Of a stretch of DNA of 36,791 nucleotides, positions 9,278 to 17,320 are shown piece by piece. The DNA comes from Alphaproteobacteria bacterium RIFCSPHIGHO2_12_FULL_66_14. Lineage in GTDB: Bacteria > Pseudomonadota > Alphaproteobacteria > Reyranellales > Reyranellaceae. A model generated the notes under the pieces. That model saw only the letters and a list, made by a program, of their open reading frames with translations. It was not told the DNA's origin and made no database searches. A program made the position numbers and the translations under genes. Where the stretch lies: contig MEMN01000063.1 in assembly GCA_001767945.1 (NCBI GenBank), forward strand, positions 1 to 36,791, given 5' to 3'. The stretch's first letter is position 1. Every line of letters starts with the position of its first letter.

Positions 9278-10279
9278 TCACGCCGGCTTTTTCTTCAGCA
9301 CTTCGGGATTGAGGAGGTTGATCGGTTTGCCGTCGAGCCAGGCTTCTATGTCCTTGATCGTGCCGTCGTAGAAGTGCCGGTAGCTCTCCTCGACGACGTA
9401 TCCCAGGTGCGGGATCAGCGTGATGTTGTCGAGCTTGGTGAAGGGATGGCCGGCGGACATCGGCTCCTTGTCGTAGACGTCGAGGCCGGCGTGCATGATG
9501 GTGCGGTTCTTAAGCGCCGCAATCAGGGCAGCTTCGTCCACGATCGGCCCACGCGAAGTGTTCACCAGGATCGCGGTCTTCTTCATCTTGGCAAGGTCGG
9601 CCGCGCCGATCAGGCCACGCGTGCGATCCGAAAGAGCCAGGTGGATCGATACGAAGTCCGATGTCGCCAGTAGCTCGTCCTTGCTGACGTACTTGGCGCC
9701 GCCCGCTTCAGCCTTCTCGGGCGTGAGGTTCTGGCTCCACGCCACGACGTCCATGCCGAAAGCCTTGCCATAGCGAGCCGCGCGGCTGCCCAGCTTGCCG
9801 AGGCCGAGAATGCCCAGCCGCTTGCCTTCGAGCACGACCATCTGCTCGATGCCGTCGTGCCACTTGCCCTGGCGCGCCAGCCGTTCGGCCTTGGCGAGAT
9901 CGCGAGCGCACATCATCAGCAACGCCCAGCCGAGCTCTGCCGTCGGAGCGTTCGATCCGCCGCCGGGCGTCGTGGAGATAGGAATACCGCGCTCTGTCGC
10001 CGACTTGTCGTCGAGACTGGCCGCGCGCGCCCCGGTCAGCACCATGAACTTGAGGTTGGGCAGCTTCTCGATCAGCGCACGCGGAAAGGCAGTACGCTCG
10101 CGCAGCAACCCCAGGATCTGGAACGGCGCCAGTTTTTGCGCTGCATCATCGACCGACCCGAAGGGTTCGTGAAAGACCGTGATGTCGATGCCGCGTTTCT
10201 TCAGCCGATCCCAATCGGCCAGACGCAGGGCTACCTTCTGATAATCGTCGAGCAGGGCGAGCTTGATCGTTTGCGGCAT
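9278..10279 (-). CDS. D-2-hydroxyacid dehydrogenase family protein
   Basis: 333 residues from ATG 10279 (MPQTIKLALLDDYQKVAL). The NAD-binding motif is GILGLGKLGSRAARYG. Catalytic positions of the family are visible as Arg in VNTSRGPIVDEAAL, Glu in DVYDKEPM and His in LIPHLGYVVEESY. Such enzymes reduce 2-keto acids or oxidise D-2-hydroxyacids (SerA, GhrA, PdxB relatives). The protein lacks the ACT domain of SerA. The substrate is unknown. It diverges from the TauD-like gene at 10335, with only 55 bp between the start codons. Confidence 0.88.
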   Translation of the reverse strand: MPQTIKLALLDDYQKVALRLADWDRLKKRGIDITVFHEPFGSVDDAAQKLAPFQILGLLRERTAFPRALIEKLPNLKFMVLTGARAASLDDKSATERGIPISTTPGGGSNAPTAELGWALLMMCARDLAKAERLARQGKWHDGIEQMVVLEGKRLGILGLGKLGSRAARYGKAFGMDVVAWSQNLTPEKAEAGGAKYVSKDELLATSDFVSIHLALSDRTRGLIGAADLAKMKKTAILVNTSRGPIVDEAALIAALKNRTIMHAGLDVYDKEPMSAGHPFTKLDNITLIPHLGYVVEESYRHFYDGTIKDIEAWLDGKPINLLNPEVLKKKPA

Positions 10280-10334
10280 GGCGTTTCCTGGAAGATGATG
10301 GGTTGGCCAGATACTATAGCTGCAGGAGGCGGTT

Positions 10335-11219
10335 ATGAGCATCACCGTCAAGCCGACCCAGCCGCAATTCTTCACCGAGATTTCCGGCATCGACCTTTCG
10401 CAGCCGCTCAAGGCCGCCGACCGGGATGCCATCGCGGCCGCCATCGACCGCTATGCAGTCGTGGTCTTTCACGATCAGAAGCTGACGGACGATCAGCAGA
10501 TCGAATTCGCTGGCCATTTTGGGCCGATTCATTCGTCAGCGCAGAGGGCGCGGCATCGCGGGATCAAACACCGCCTGGCGCGGGACGAGATCGCCGACAT
10601 TTCCAACCTCGACGGCGACAGCAAGGTGCTCGACGTCGACAGCCGGCGGCGCCTCGATTGGCTGGCCAACCGGCTCTGGCACACCGACGCCTCGTTCCGC
10701 GCCGTCCCGGGGGCGCTGTCGATGCTCTACGCCCACATCGTGCCGTCCGAGGGCGGCAACACGGAATTCGCCGACCTGCGGGCGGCCTACGACGCCCTGC
10801 CCGACAAGACGAAGACGCAACTCGAGAGGCTGGTCGCCGAGCATTCGATCTGGCACTCCCGCGGCCAGCTCGGCGTCACCAAGTACACGCCCGAAGAAAT
10901 CGCCAGCCTGCCGCCGGTGCCGCAGCGGGTGGTTCGCACCCATCCCGGCTCCAAGCGCAAGACGCTCTACGTCGCCGCCCACGCCTCGCACATCATCGGC
11001 ATGCCGATCGCCGACGGACGCCTCCTGCTGCTCGACCTGATCGAGCACGCCACCCAGCCGAAATTCGTGCATGCGCATACCTGGCGGCAGGGTGACCTGG
11101 TGATCTGGGACAATCGCTGCACCATGCATCGCGCCCGACCGTTCGACACCACCCAGGTACGCGACCTGCGCCGCGTCACCACGCGTGATGTCGCCTCGAC
11201 GCTGGAACAGGCCGCCTAG
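10335..11219 (+). CDS. TauD/TfdA-family Fe(II)/2-oxoglutarate dioxygenase
   Basis: 294 residues. The facial triad is complete: H116 and D118 in RLWHTDASF and distal H265 in NRCTMHRARPF, with R276 eleven residues later to bind 2-oxoglutarate. These are the family hallmarks of TauD (taurine), TfdA (2,4-D) and related hydroxylases. A consensus Shine-Dalgarno AGGAGG (10324-10329) sits 5 nt before ATG. The thiolase gene follows after 9 nt, indicating one operon. The closest subgroup by feel is the TfdA-like 2,4-D dioxygenase group (LWHTDASF with PSEGGNTEFADLRAAYDAL), but the actual substrate is unknown. Confidence 0.88.
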   Translation: MSITVKPTQPQFFTEISGIDLSQPLKAADRDAIAAAIDRYAVVVFHDQKLTDDQQIEFAGHFGPIHSSAQRARHRGIKHRLARDEIADISNLDGDSKVLDVDSRRRLDWLANRLWHTDASFRAVPGALSMLYAHIVPSEGGNTEFADLRAAYDALPDKTKTQLERLVAEHSIWHSRGQLGVTKYTPEEIASLPPVPQRVVRTHPGSKRKTLYVAAHASHIIGMPIADGRLLLLDLIEHATQPKFVHAHTWRQGDLVIWDNRCTMHRARPFDTTQVRDLRRVTTRDVASTLEQAA

Positions 11220-11228
11220 GAGCAGCCG

Positions 11229-12506
11229 ATGCCCCGGCCCCTCGATATCTGGCTGGCCTCGGGCGTACGCACGCCCTTCGCCAAGGTCGACGGCCCGCTT
11301 GGCGCCTTCGACGCCATCGAACTGTCGGTGCCGGTGGCGCGTCACATGGTGGGCCTGCTGAACGGCGGCAAGCCCGACTTCGCGGTGTGGGGCACGGTCG
11401 TACCCAATCTCACCTGGAGCAACATCACCCGCGAGGTGCTGATGGATGCCGGGATCGACGCCACCGTCCCCGCCTTCTCCACCGTCATGGCCTGCTCGAC
11501 CAGCATGGTGGGCGCCATCGAGGCGGCCGGCATGATCGACGGTGATGCCTACAATCTGGCCCTCGTGGGCGGTGTCGACAGCCTCAGCCGCATCCAGGTC
11601 GGACTCGGCCAGCGCCTGTCCGACTGGCTGCGCAAGTTCCAGCAGGCGCGCTCGCTCGGCCAGAGGATCGACCATCTCACCGATCTGCATCTCAAAGACG
11701 TTCGCCTCTACATCCCGGCCATCAGCAACCGCACCACCGGCATGAGCATGGGCGAGCACACCGAGATCACCGCCAAGGAATGGCAGATCGGCCGCGCCGA
11801 GCAGGACGAGATCGCACTCGCCAGCCACCGGACGGCCGTCGCGGCGTGGGAGCGCAGCTTCTTCGACGATCTCGTGATCCCGATGGGCGACGTCAAACGC
11901 GACACCATCCCGCGCAAGGACACGTCGCTGGAAAAGCTCGCGCATCTGCCGCCGTCGTTCGATCGCACCAGCGGCCAGGGCAGCCTCACCGCCGGCAACT
12001 CCTCGCCGCTCACCGATGGCGCCGCGGGAATCTGGGTCGCCTCGTCGAAGGGCCTAGCCCGCCTGCCGGTCAACACGCCGCGCGTAAAACTGGTCGACTG
12101 GGAGATTGCCTCCGTCGATTTCCGCGTAGAGGGACTCCTGATGGCGCCTGCCTTCGCCATTCCACGCCTGCTAGCACGGCACGATCTCACCTATGCCGAC
12201 ATTCATCTGTGGGAGATTCACGAGGCCTTCGCCGCCCAGGTGGCCTTCCACCTAAAAGCGCTGCAGGACAAAACCTTCCTGCGCGATCGGGCCAAGGTGC
12301 CGCGGGATTTCGGCCCCTTCCCGCGGGAACGCCTGAATCCCAACGGCGGCAGCACGGCGATCGGCCATCCGTTCGGCGCCACCGGCGCGCGCATCATCAG
12401 CCAGGCCGTCAAGGAACTGGCTGCGATGCCCAAGGGCCAGCGCGCCCTCGTCAGCATCTGCGCCGACGGCGGCCAGGGTAGCGTGCTGTTGCTCGAAGCC
12501 GCCTGA
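11229..12506 (+). CDS. Acetyl-CoA C-acyltransferase (thiolase)
   Basis: 425 residues. The nucleophilic cysteine is C89 in TVMACSTSMVGAIEAA. HEAFAAQ and the GGSTAIGHPFGATGARII glycine-rich loop with its active-site His are present. The second Cys lies near the C-terminus at SICADGGQG (position 411). Thiolases cleave 3-ketoacyl-CoA or condense acetyl-CoA. Length and SGVRTPFAKVDGPLG resemble the FadI/FadA acyltransferase branch. It is coupled to the dioxygenase gene (9 nt), which may place both in one degradation route. Its stop is separated by a single nucleotide from the convergent panC stop, so there is no room for a separate terminator. Confidence 0.9.
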   Translation: MPRPLDIWLASGVRTPFAKVDGPLGAFDAIELSVPVARHMVGLLNGGKPDFAVWGTVVPNLTWSNITREVLMDAGIDATVPAFSTVMACSTSMVGAIEAAGMIDGDAYNLALVGGVDSLSRIQVGLGQRLSDWLRKFQQARSLGQRIDHLTDLHLKDVRLYIPAISNRTTGMSMGEHTEITAKEWQIGRAEQDEIALASHRTAVAAWERSFFDDLVIPMGDVKRDTIPRKDTSLEKLAHLPPSFDRTSGQGSLTAGNSSPLTDGAAGIWVASSKGLARLPVNTPRVKLVDWEIASVDFRVEGLLMAPAFAIPRLLARHDLTYADIHLWEIHEAFAAQVAFHLKALQDKTFLRDRAKVPRDFGPFPRERLNPNGGSTAIGHPFGATGARIISQAVKELAAMPKGQRALVSICADGGQGSVLLLEAA

Positions 12507-12507
12507 T

Positions 12508-13386
12508 TCAGTCGACGGCGATATTGTCGATAAGGCGCGTCCGCCCCAGTCGTGTCGCTGCCACGACGCGAGCCGGCCCCGAGACCCGTTCGACCGGCTC
12601 AAGGCTCTCGGCATCGATCACCGTCAGATACTCGACCTTGTCGAATCCCGCTGCGAGCAACGCCTTGGTGGCGTCCGATGTCGCGGCGCCGCACGACGCG
12701 CCGCCGTCGCGAACCGCTCGTGCGACTGCCATCATCTGGCGATAAAGATGCAGCGCCGTCGCGCGCTCGGCGGCGCCGAGATAGCGGTTGCGCGACGACA
12801 TCGCGAGCCCGTCCAATTCGCGCACTGTCGGCATGCCGACGATCTCGATGGGCATGGCGAGGTCACGTGCCATGCGCTTGATCACCTGAAGCTGCTGATA
12901 ATCCTTTTCGCCGAAGTAGCCGCGTTCTGGCATGGCCATCATCAGGAGCTTGGTCACCACGGTGGCGACGCCGTCAAAATGACCGGGTCGCAGCGGGCCG
13001 CACAGCCCATCGGTGATCTCCGAGACGTGGACCGTCGTGAGCTGCGGACCGGGGTACATCTCGTCCTTATCCGGTGCGAAGACGAGCCGGCAGCCTGCCT
13101 CTTCCAGCTTGGCGAGATCGCCGGCTTCATCGCGCGGATAGGCGGCGAAATCCTCGTTCGGCCCGAACTGCGTGGGATTGACGAAGATGGAGGTCACCGG
13201 CACGTCCGAACGTCCGAGGGCACCCCGCACCAGGCTGATATGGCCCTCGTGCAGCGCGCCCATGGTCGGGATGAGGCCGATAGTACGGCCAGCGGCCCTG
13301 AACGCCGCGATCGCGTGGCGCAATTCCGCGACCGTACGCGCCACCGCAAGACCGCGTTCTTGAGTCTGGCTGTTTTTGATCGCCAA
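12508..13386 (-). CDS. panC: Pantothenate synthetase
   Basis: ATP-dependent condensation of pantoate and beta-alanine in coenzyme A biosynthesis. The signatures are PTMGALHEGHISLV (HIGH-like), FVNPTQFGPNEDF, GYFGEKDYQQLQVIKRM and SSRNRYL (KMSKS-like), all intact. Start choice: TTG at 13386 (LAIKNSQTQERGL) has GGAG 8 nt upstream and gives 292 residues, close to family length. The far GTG at 13434 has no Shine-Dalgarno and GTG 13344 begins right at the core. No panB or panD is adjacent. The gene converges on the thiolase gene with 1 nt between stops. Confidence 0.93.
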   Translation of the reverse strand: MAIKNSQTQERGLAVARTVAELRHAIAAFRAAGRTIGLIPTMGALHEGHISLVRGALGRSDVPVTSIFVNPTQFGPNEDFAAYPRDEAGDLAKLEEAGCRLVFAPDKDEMYPGPQLTTVHVSEITDGLCGPLRPGHFDGVATVVTKLLMMAMPERGYFGEKDYQQLQVIKRMARDLAMPIEIVGMPTVRELDGLAMSSRNRYLGAAERATALHLYRQMMAVARAVRDGGASCGAATSDATKALLAAGFDKVEYLTVIDAESLEPVERVSGPARVVAATRLGRTRLIDNIAVD

Positions 13387-13510
13387 GCGATACGCTCCGG
13401 GAACTGGAATTTTCGGGCGTGACCTTGGCAACACGGAAGCTCAGGGTAAAGCTTTGAGTTCTCGGTGACGGCGTGGCCATTCTGCAAAAAATGTTGAATC
13501 GCATACTAGA

Positions 13511-13525
13511 TCAACCTACAGTTGA
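13511..13525. promoter_or_regulatory. Inverted repeat, possible operator
   Basis: TCAAC-ctaca-GTTGA is a perfect 5-5-5 dyad in the 223-bp AT-richer gap between the divergent panC (TTG 13386) and the secreted protein gene (ATG 13610). No regulator is encoded nearby. Short dyads can arise by chance, so this is a weak call. Confidence 0.25.
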
Positions 13526-13609
13526 ACGCGGTATGGCATTGAATTGAGTAGCGTCTATTATTCGCGTCTAAATCGATCTCGAAGCTCTCCAGCTTTGGAG
13601 GCAATCGCG

Positions 13610-14797
13610 ATGCTGACGCTTTGGGCTCGTTGCGCCAGAGTCTCGCTGATAGCGCCGCTCTGGCTGTGCGCTTTTGCGGCTCACGCGGCGACGATCACCG
13701 TCAACACCGAGGCCGTGCCAGGCCCCACCCCGAACACCCCAATACTCGTTCATACGCTCCGTCTCACGGGCATGTTCGAACAGGGAGACTCAGACACCCT
13801 GCGCCGAATTCTGGTTTTGCTCGATCGGCGTGGGGGAAGGGCTCCCGATGCTCCGTTGGCCACCGTCGAATTGAGCAGCGCGGGCGGCGACCTCATCGAG
13901 GGGTTGAAGACCGGCTACCTCTTCTCGGAATTTGACGTGGCGACCGTTGTGCGCAAGCGGGACAGTTGCCTGTCCGCCTGTGCGTTGGCGTTCCTGGGTG
14001 GCACTTCCTCCCATCTGCCCCCCACCAGGTTGCCGAGCTGCAGCCTGGAAATCGGAAGCACTCTCGGCTTTCACAATTTCGCCGCGAGTACCAATGCCCT
14101 GCGCCGAAGCCTCGGAAGCGAAGACGGGCTGGCGAGCGAGCGGCAGGGCTTCCATATGGGCAGAGCCGGGGCAGCACTGCTTATGCAGTATGCGGCTGAC
14201 ATGGACATCGACCAGGCGTTCGTCGCGCAATTGCTGAGCAGGGCGACGGTGTCATATGACTATCTGACGCGTGTCGGGGCGTTCCTGGCCCTTCGCGTTT
14301 GCCCGATCGGACTTGATCGGCCGAGGATCAGCCTGGCGGAGCAGGCGACCAACATCTGCAATCACTCGACGGCCTGGCTCTCCCCTGTGACGTCGCTGCA
14401 AGCCAGGCCGATGACGGCGCGACAGGCGAGACGTCGCCTCCTGGAGTACATCCAGTCGAACATGCTGTCCTTCAGCGTTAGGGGAGCGCTGGCCGACCAA
14501 CTCGCCTCCTACTCGGTCATGCGCGTCGAGCGGGCGGTTGAAAATCTCTACGCCGATCTGCGTGCAGCAGGTGTTCCCTTGCCGGAAATCGTAGGGCCGG
14601 TCTTCGAAGTCGGGGGCTACCAGATTGGCATCTACAGCCTGACGTGCGTGGTCAGCCTCTCGCCTGACGACCCCGACAAGTACGACGTCGTCATCCAAGG
14701 CCCAAAGGGCATGGCGCGAGCCTATCGGTCGGCCCCGGAAGGCTGCCGACGGCTTTTTCTCTATGACCAGGACGCCGTGATCAATCCACGTCCGTGA
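13610..14797 (+). CDS. Secreted protein with ClpP-like fold (COG3904-like)
   Basis: 395 residues from ATG 13610, preceded by GGAGG at 13597-13601 with 8-nt spacing, better than the upstream in-frame start at 13544. A Sec signal peptide ends near AFAAHA-A (residue 27). Residues 85-131 read TVELSSAGGDLIEGL, then DSCLSACALAFLGG. The G-G-D strand followed by CxSAC places S122 where ClpP/SppA serine proteases keep the nucleophile, and H155 in LGFHNF matches the expected histidine. This is typical of predicted periplasmic ClpP-fold proteins. The C-terminal 200 residues are not recognised. Proteolytic activity is inferred. The gene seems to stand alone. Confidence 0.72.
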   Translation: MLTLWARCARVSLIAPLWLCAFAAHAATITVNTEAVPGPTPNTPILVHTLRLTGMFEQGDSDTLRRILVLLDRRGGRAPDAPLATVELSSAGGDLIEGLKTGYLFSEFDVATVVRKRDSCLSACALAFLGGTSSHLPPTRLPSCSLEIGSTLGFHNFAASTNALRRSLGSEDGLASERQGFHMGRAGAALLMQYAADMDIDQAFVAQLLSRATVSYDYLTRVGAFLALRVCPIGLDRPRISLAEQATNICNHSTAWLSPVTSLQARPMTARQARRRLLEYIQSNMLSFSVRGALADQLASYSVMRVERAVENLYADLRAAGVPLPEIVGPVFEVGGYQIGIYSLTCVVSLSPDDPDKYDVVIQGPKGMARAYRSAPEGCRRLFLYDQDAVINPRP

Positions 14798-14870
14798 AGG
14801 CCATCGGCCGGCGTCGTCGGGACCGGCAAAGCCCGACACCGCTGAACACACTGACAGGCCTTGAAGATAT

Positions 14871-14945
14871 TGGAGCGGGCGAAGGGATTCGAACCCTCGA
14901 CCCCAACCTTGGCAAGGTTGTGCTCTACCCCTGAGCTACGCCCGC
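14871..14945 (-). tRNA. tRNA-Gly (GCC)
   Basis: Cloverleaf on the minus strand. The acceptor stem GCGGGCG pairs with CGCCCGC. The D-arm is GCTCAGGGGTAGAGC, the anticodon loop TTGCCAA holds GCC, and the T-arm contains GGGTTCGAATCCC. The discriminator is T and CCA is encoded (14871-14873). It reads GGC glycine codons. It lies between the secreted protein gene and rfbA. Confidence 0.97.
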
Positions 14946-14982
14946 GCTCCGTCCCGGCTGGGTAACGCGCCGGAAGGCGGTG

Positions 14983-15011
14983 TGGATAGGGCTTTTCCAC
15001 CGCTTTGGCAA
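14983..15011 (-). promoter_or_regulatory. Promoter candidate for tRNA-Gly
   Basis: On the minus strand TTGCCA (15011-15006) and TATCCA (14988-14983) are separated by exactly 17 bp. This places transcription start near 14976, about 30 nt before the mature tRNA 5' end. It overlaps the region just after the rfbA stop codon. Confidence 0.5.
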
Positions 15012-15025
15012 GAGCTTGGCGGCCC

Positions 15026-15892
15026 TCAGCGCATGGCCAGCAGACGCTGCAGGTATTTGCCGTATTCGCTCTCGCGGATCGGCTCGATCAGCCTTTCGAA
15101 GGCCTTGTCGTCGATGTAGCCCTTGCGCCAGGCGACTTCCTCGGGACTGCCGATCTGCAGGCCCTGGCGATCCTCGACCGTTTCGACGAACTGGGCCGCC
15201 CGCAGCAGGCTGGAGGGCGTGCCGGTATCGAGCCAGGCATAGCCGCGACCGAGCTTTTCGACGGTCAGCCGTCCCTCCTTCAGGAAATGCGCATTGACGT
15301 CGCTGATCTCCAGCTCGCCGCGCGCCGATCGGGGTATCTGCGCGGCGACGTCGCAAACGTCGGAGTCGTAGAAATAGAGGCCGGTCACCGCCCAATTCGA
15401 CCGCGGATTCTTCGGCTTCTCCACGATGCTCGCCGGCCGCCCGGCGGTGTCGAACTCGACCACACCATAGGCCTGCGGATCGGACACCCAATAGGCGTAG
15501 ACGACTGCGCCGTTGCCGGTGGCGCCGCGCTCGGCGACCTCGGGCAGCGAATCGCCATAGAATAGATTGTCGCCCAGGATCAGGCCGACGCGTGAATCGC
15601 CGATGAAGTCGCGGCCGATCAGGAAGACCTCGGCGATGCCGCCGGGCTTGGGCTGCGTGGCATAGCTGACATCGAGCCCCCACTGGCGGCCATCGCCGAA
15701 CAGGCGGCGGTAGGCCTCCACATCGTGCGGATTGACCACCAGAAGGATCTCGCGACAACCCGCCAGCATCAGGGTCGTCAGTGGATAGTAGACCATCGGC
15801 TTGTTGTAGACGGGCAGGAGCTGCTTGTTGGCCGCGCGGGTCATGGGGTAGAGCCGCGTACCGCTGCCGCCTGCTAGAACAATGCCCTTCAT
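15026..15892 (-). CDS. rfbA: Glucose-1-phosphate thymidylyltransferase
   Basis: 288 residues from ATG 15892. It makes dTDP-glucose from dTTP and glucose-1-phosphate, the first step toward dTDP-rhamnose and other deoxysugars. The family signature GGSGTRLYPMT lies at residues 8-18, followed by KQLLPVYNKPMVYYPL, LGDNLFYG, VEKPKNPRSNWAVTGLYFYD and GYAWLDTGT. Length matches RmlA. The usual partners rfbB, rfbC and rfbD are not in the window, so it is an isolated copy. Its start codon is only 22 bp from the divergent ProXp-type gene, so its promoter must extend into that gene or be very compact. Confidence 0.95.
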   Translation of the reverse strand: MKGIVLAGGSGTRLYPMTRAANKQLLPVYNKPMVYYPLTTLMLAGCREILLVVNPHDVEAYRRLFGDGRQWGLDVSYATQPKPGGIAEVFLIGRDFIGDSRVGLILGDNLFYGDSLPEVAERGATGNGAVVYAYWVSDPQAYGVVEFDTAGRPASIVEKPKNPRSNWAVTGLYFYDSDVCDVAAQIPRSARGELEISDVNAHFLKEGRLTVEKLGRGYAWLDTGTPSSLLRAAQFVETVEDRQGLQIGSPEEVAWRKGYIDDKAFERLIEPIRESEYGKYLQRLLAMR

Positions 15893-15914
15893 CCCGACAC
15901 TGTAGACCGGTCCC

Positions 15915-16406
15915 ATGCTCAGCCCGCAACAACTATTCGCCAAACTCGACGCGCTCGGCATCGCCCAGCACACGGTCGAGCACCGGCCGGTCTTCACCGT
16001 CGAGGAAGCCAAGGCGCTGCGCGGTAACCTTCCGGGCCACCACATCAAGAACCTCTTCCTGCGCAACAAGAAGGAGGAGATGTGGCTGGTGGTGGCGCTC
16101 GAGGATCGCGCCGTCGATCTCAAGCGCCTGGGAGAGGCGCTGGGTGCCGGCCGGTTGTCGTTCGGCAGCCCCGACAGGCTGCGGCGTCATCTCGGGGTCG
16201 AACCCGGATCGGTGACGCCCTTCGCGCTGGTCAACGACGAGGCGCGGGTGGTGAGACTGGCGCTCGACCGCAGCCTCATCGAGGGCGGGCCGGTCAATGC
16301 TCATCCGTTGGTCAACACCATGACGACGGCGATCACGCCTGCAGATCTGCTGCGGCTGTTCGAGGCCACCGGCCACACGCCAATTTGGCTCGACTTCCCT
16401 GTCTGA
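15915..16406 (+). CDS. Prolyl-tRNA editing protein, ProXp-ala/YbaK family
   Basis: 163 residues. HTVEHRPVFTVEEAKAL, GHHIKNLFLRNKK with the conserved Lys, and late-domain FALVNDEARVV and NAHPLVNTMTTAITPADLLR define the stand-alone INS-like editing domain. It hydrolyses mischarged Ala-tRNA(Pro) (ProXp-ala, formerly PrdX), in trans to a ProRS lacking its editing insertion, as is usual in alphaproteobacteria. The final TGA overlaps an ATG (TGATG) that opens toward the zinc-binding protein gene. A Zur-like operator also overlaps this junction. Confidence 0.88.
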   Translation: MLSPQQLFAKLDALGIAQHTVEHRPVFTVEEAKALRGNLPGHHIKNLFLRNKKEEMWLVVALEDRAVDLKRLGEALGAGRLSFGSPDRLRRHLGVEPGSVTPFALVNDEARVVRLALDRSLIEGGPVNAHPLVNTMTTAITPADLLRLFEATGHTPIWLDFPV

Positions 16407-16421
16407 TGTTATATCATAACG
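16385..16421 (+). promoter_or_regulatory. Promoter with Zur-like operator
   Basis: The 13-bp dyad GTTAT-ATC-ATAAC (16408-16420) closely resembles the Zur box core known from proteobacteria (GTTATA-n-TATAAC type). It overlaps a possible -10 TTATAT (16409-16414), with TTGGCT (16385-16390) 18 bp upstream as -35. Transcription would start near 16421, three bases before ATG 16424, giving an almost leaderless mRNA. Binding of Zn-Zur here would block expression in zinc-replete cells. The match is by eye and no zur gene is in the window. Confidence 0.6.
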
Positions 16422-16423
16422 AA

Positions 16424-17320
16424 ATGTTAGGCCGTTTCTTACTCGCGGGAATGCTGCTGTTCGCTGTCGCTCCCGCGTCAGCCCAATCCAGGATCAAGGT
16501 CGTGGCGACCTTTTCGATCCTGGGCGATCTCGTGAGCGAGGTCGGCGGCGAGCACGTCGAGCTTTCGACTCTCGTCGGTTCCGACACCGATGCCCACACC
16601 TATCAGCCGCGACCGACGGATGCCCGCATCCTAGCAGCCGCGCAGGCGATGGTGAGCAACGGCCTGGGGTTCGAGGGCTGGATCGATCGTCTCGCCAAGG
16701 CCGCCCCCTTCAAGGGGCGCGCCATCGTCGCGTCGAAGGGCGTGCCCACGATCGCGGCCGGACCGGCCCACGGCCACAGCCATGCCCACGGCCCCGACCC
16801 GCATTGCTGGCAGGACGTTGGTTGTGTCCGCCGCTACGTCGCCAACATCGCGCAGGGTCTCGCCGAGGCCGATCCGGCGAACGCCGCGGCCTACCGCGAA
16901 CGCGCCGCGGCCTACGACAAGAAGCTGGCCGACCTCGACCAGTGGGTCAGGGCGGAGATCGGCAAGGTGCCGGCGGCTCAGCGCAAGGCGATCACCGGCC
17001 ACGACTCGTTCCGCTATTTCTCGAAGGCCTATGGCGTGCAGTTCATGGCGCCGCGCGGCTACAACACCGAAAGCGAGCCATCGGCCAAGGACGTGGCAGC
17101 GCTGATCCGGCAGGTGCGCGAGCAAAAGATCAAGGCGCTGTTCGTCGAGAACATGACCAACCCGGGCATGGTCGAGCAGATCGCCCGCGAGTCGGGCGCC
17201 GTGGTCGGCCCGCGTCTCTACAGCGACGCCCTGTCGAAGCCGGGCGGCCCCGCGGCGACCTACGAGGCGATGATGCGCCACAACGTGACGGCGCTGGTTG
17301 ACGGCATGCTGAAGAACTAG
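16424..17320 (+). CDS. Zinc/manganese ABC transporter substrate-binding protein
   Basis: 298 residues from ATG 16424 ([22 protein letters not shown] gives a clean signal peptide). An earlier ATG at 16406 overlaps the previous stop and the operator. Cluster A-I (TroA/ZnuA) features are [29 protein letters not shown] with the first metal His, the His-rich loop [30 protein letters not shown] and [12 protein letters not shown]. It captures zinc in the periplasm for an ATPase/permease pair, but neither znuB nor znuC lies nearby, so it is an orphan. The stop codon is in the palindrome CTAG, shared with the convergent folD stop. Confidence 0.9.
   Translation: MLGRFLLAGMLLFAVAPASAQSRIKVVATFSILGDLVSEVGGEHVELSTLVGSDTDAHTYQPRPTDARILAAAQAMVSNGLGFEGWIDRLAKAAPFKGRAIVASKGVPTIAAGPAHGHSHAHGPDPHCWQDVGCVRRYVANIAQGLAEADPANAAAYRERAAAYDKKLADLDQWVRAEIGKVPAAQRKAITGHDSFRYFSKAYGVQFMAPRGYNTESEPSAKDVAALIRQVREQKIKALFVENMTNPGMVEQIARESGAVVGPRLYSDALSKPGGPAATYEAMMRHNVTALVDGMLKN

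Noticed and set aside
10536-11945. 469-codon open frame on the minus strand
   Set aside because: It is antisense to the TauD-like gene and thiolase; no recognisable motif.
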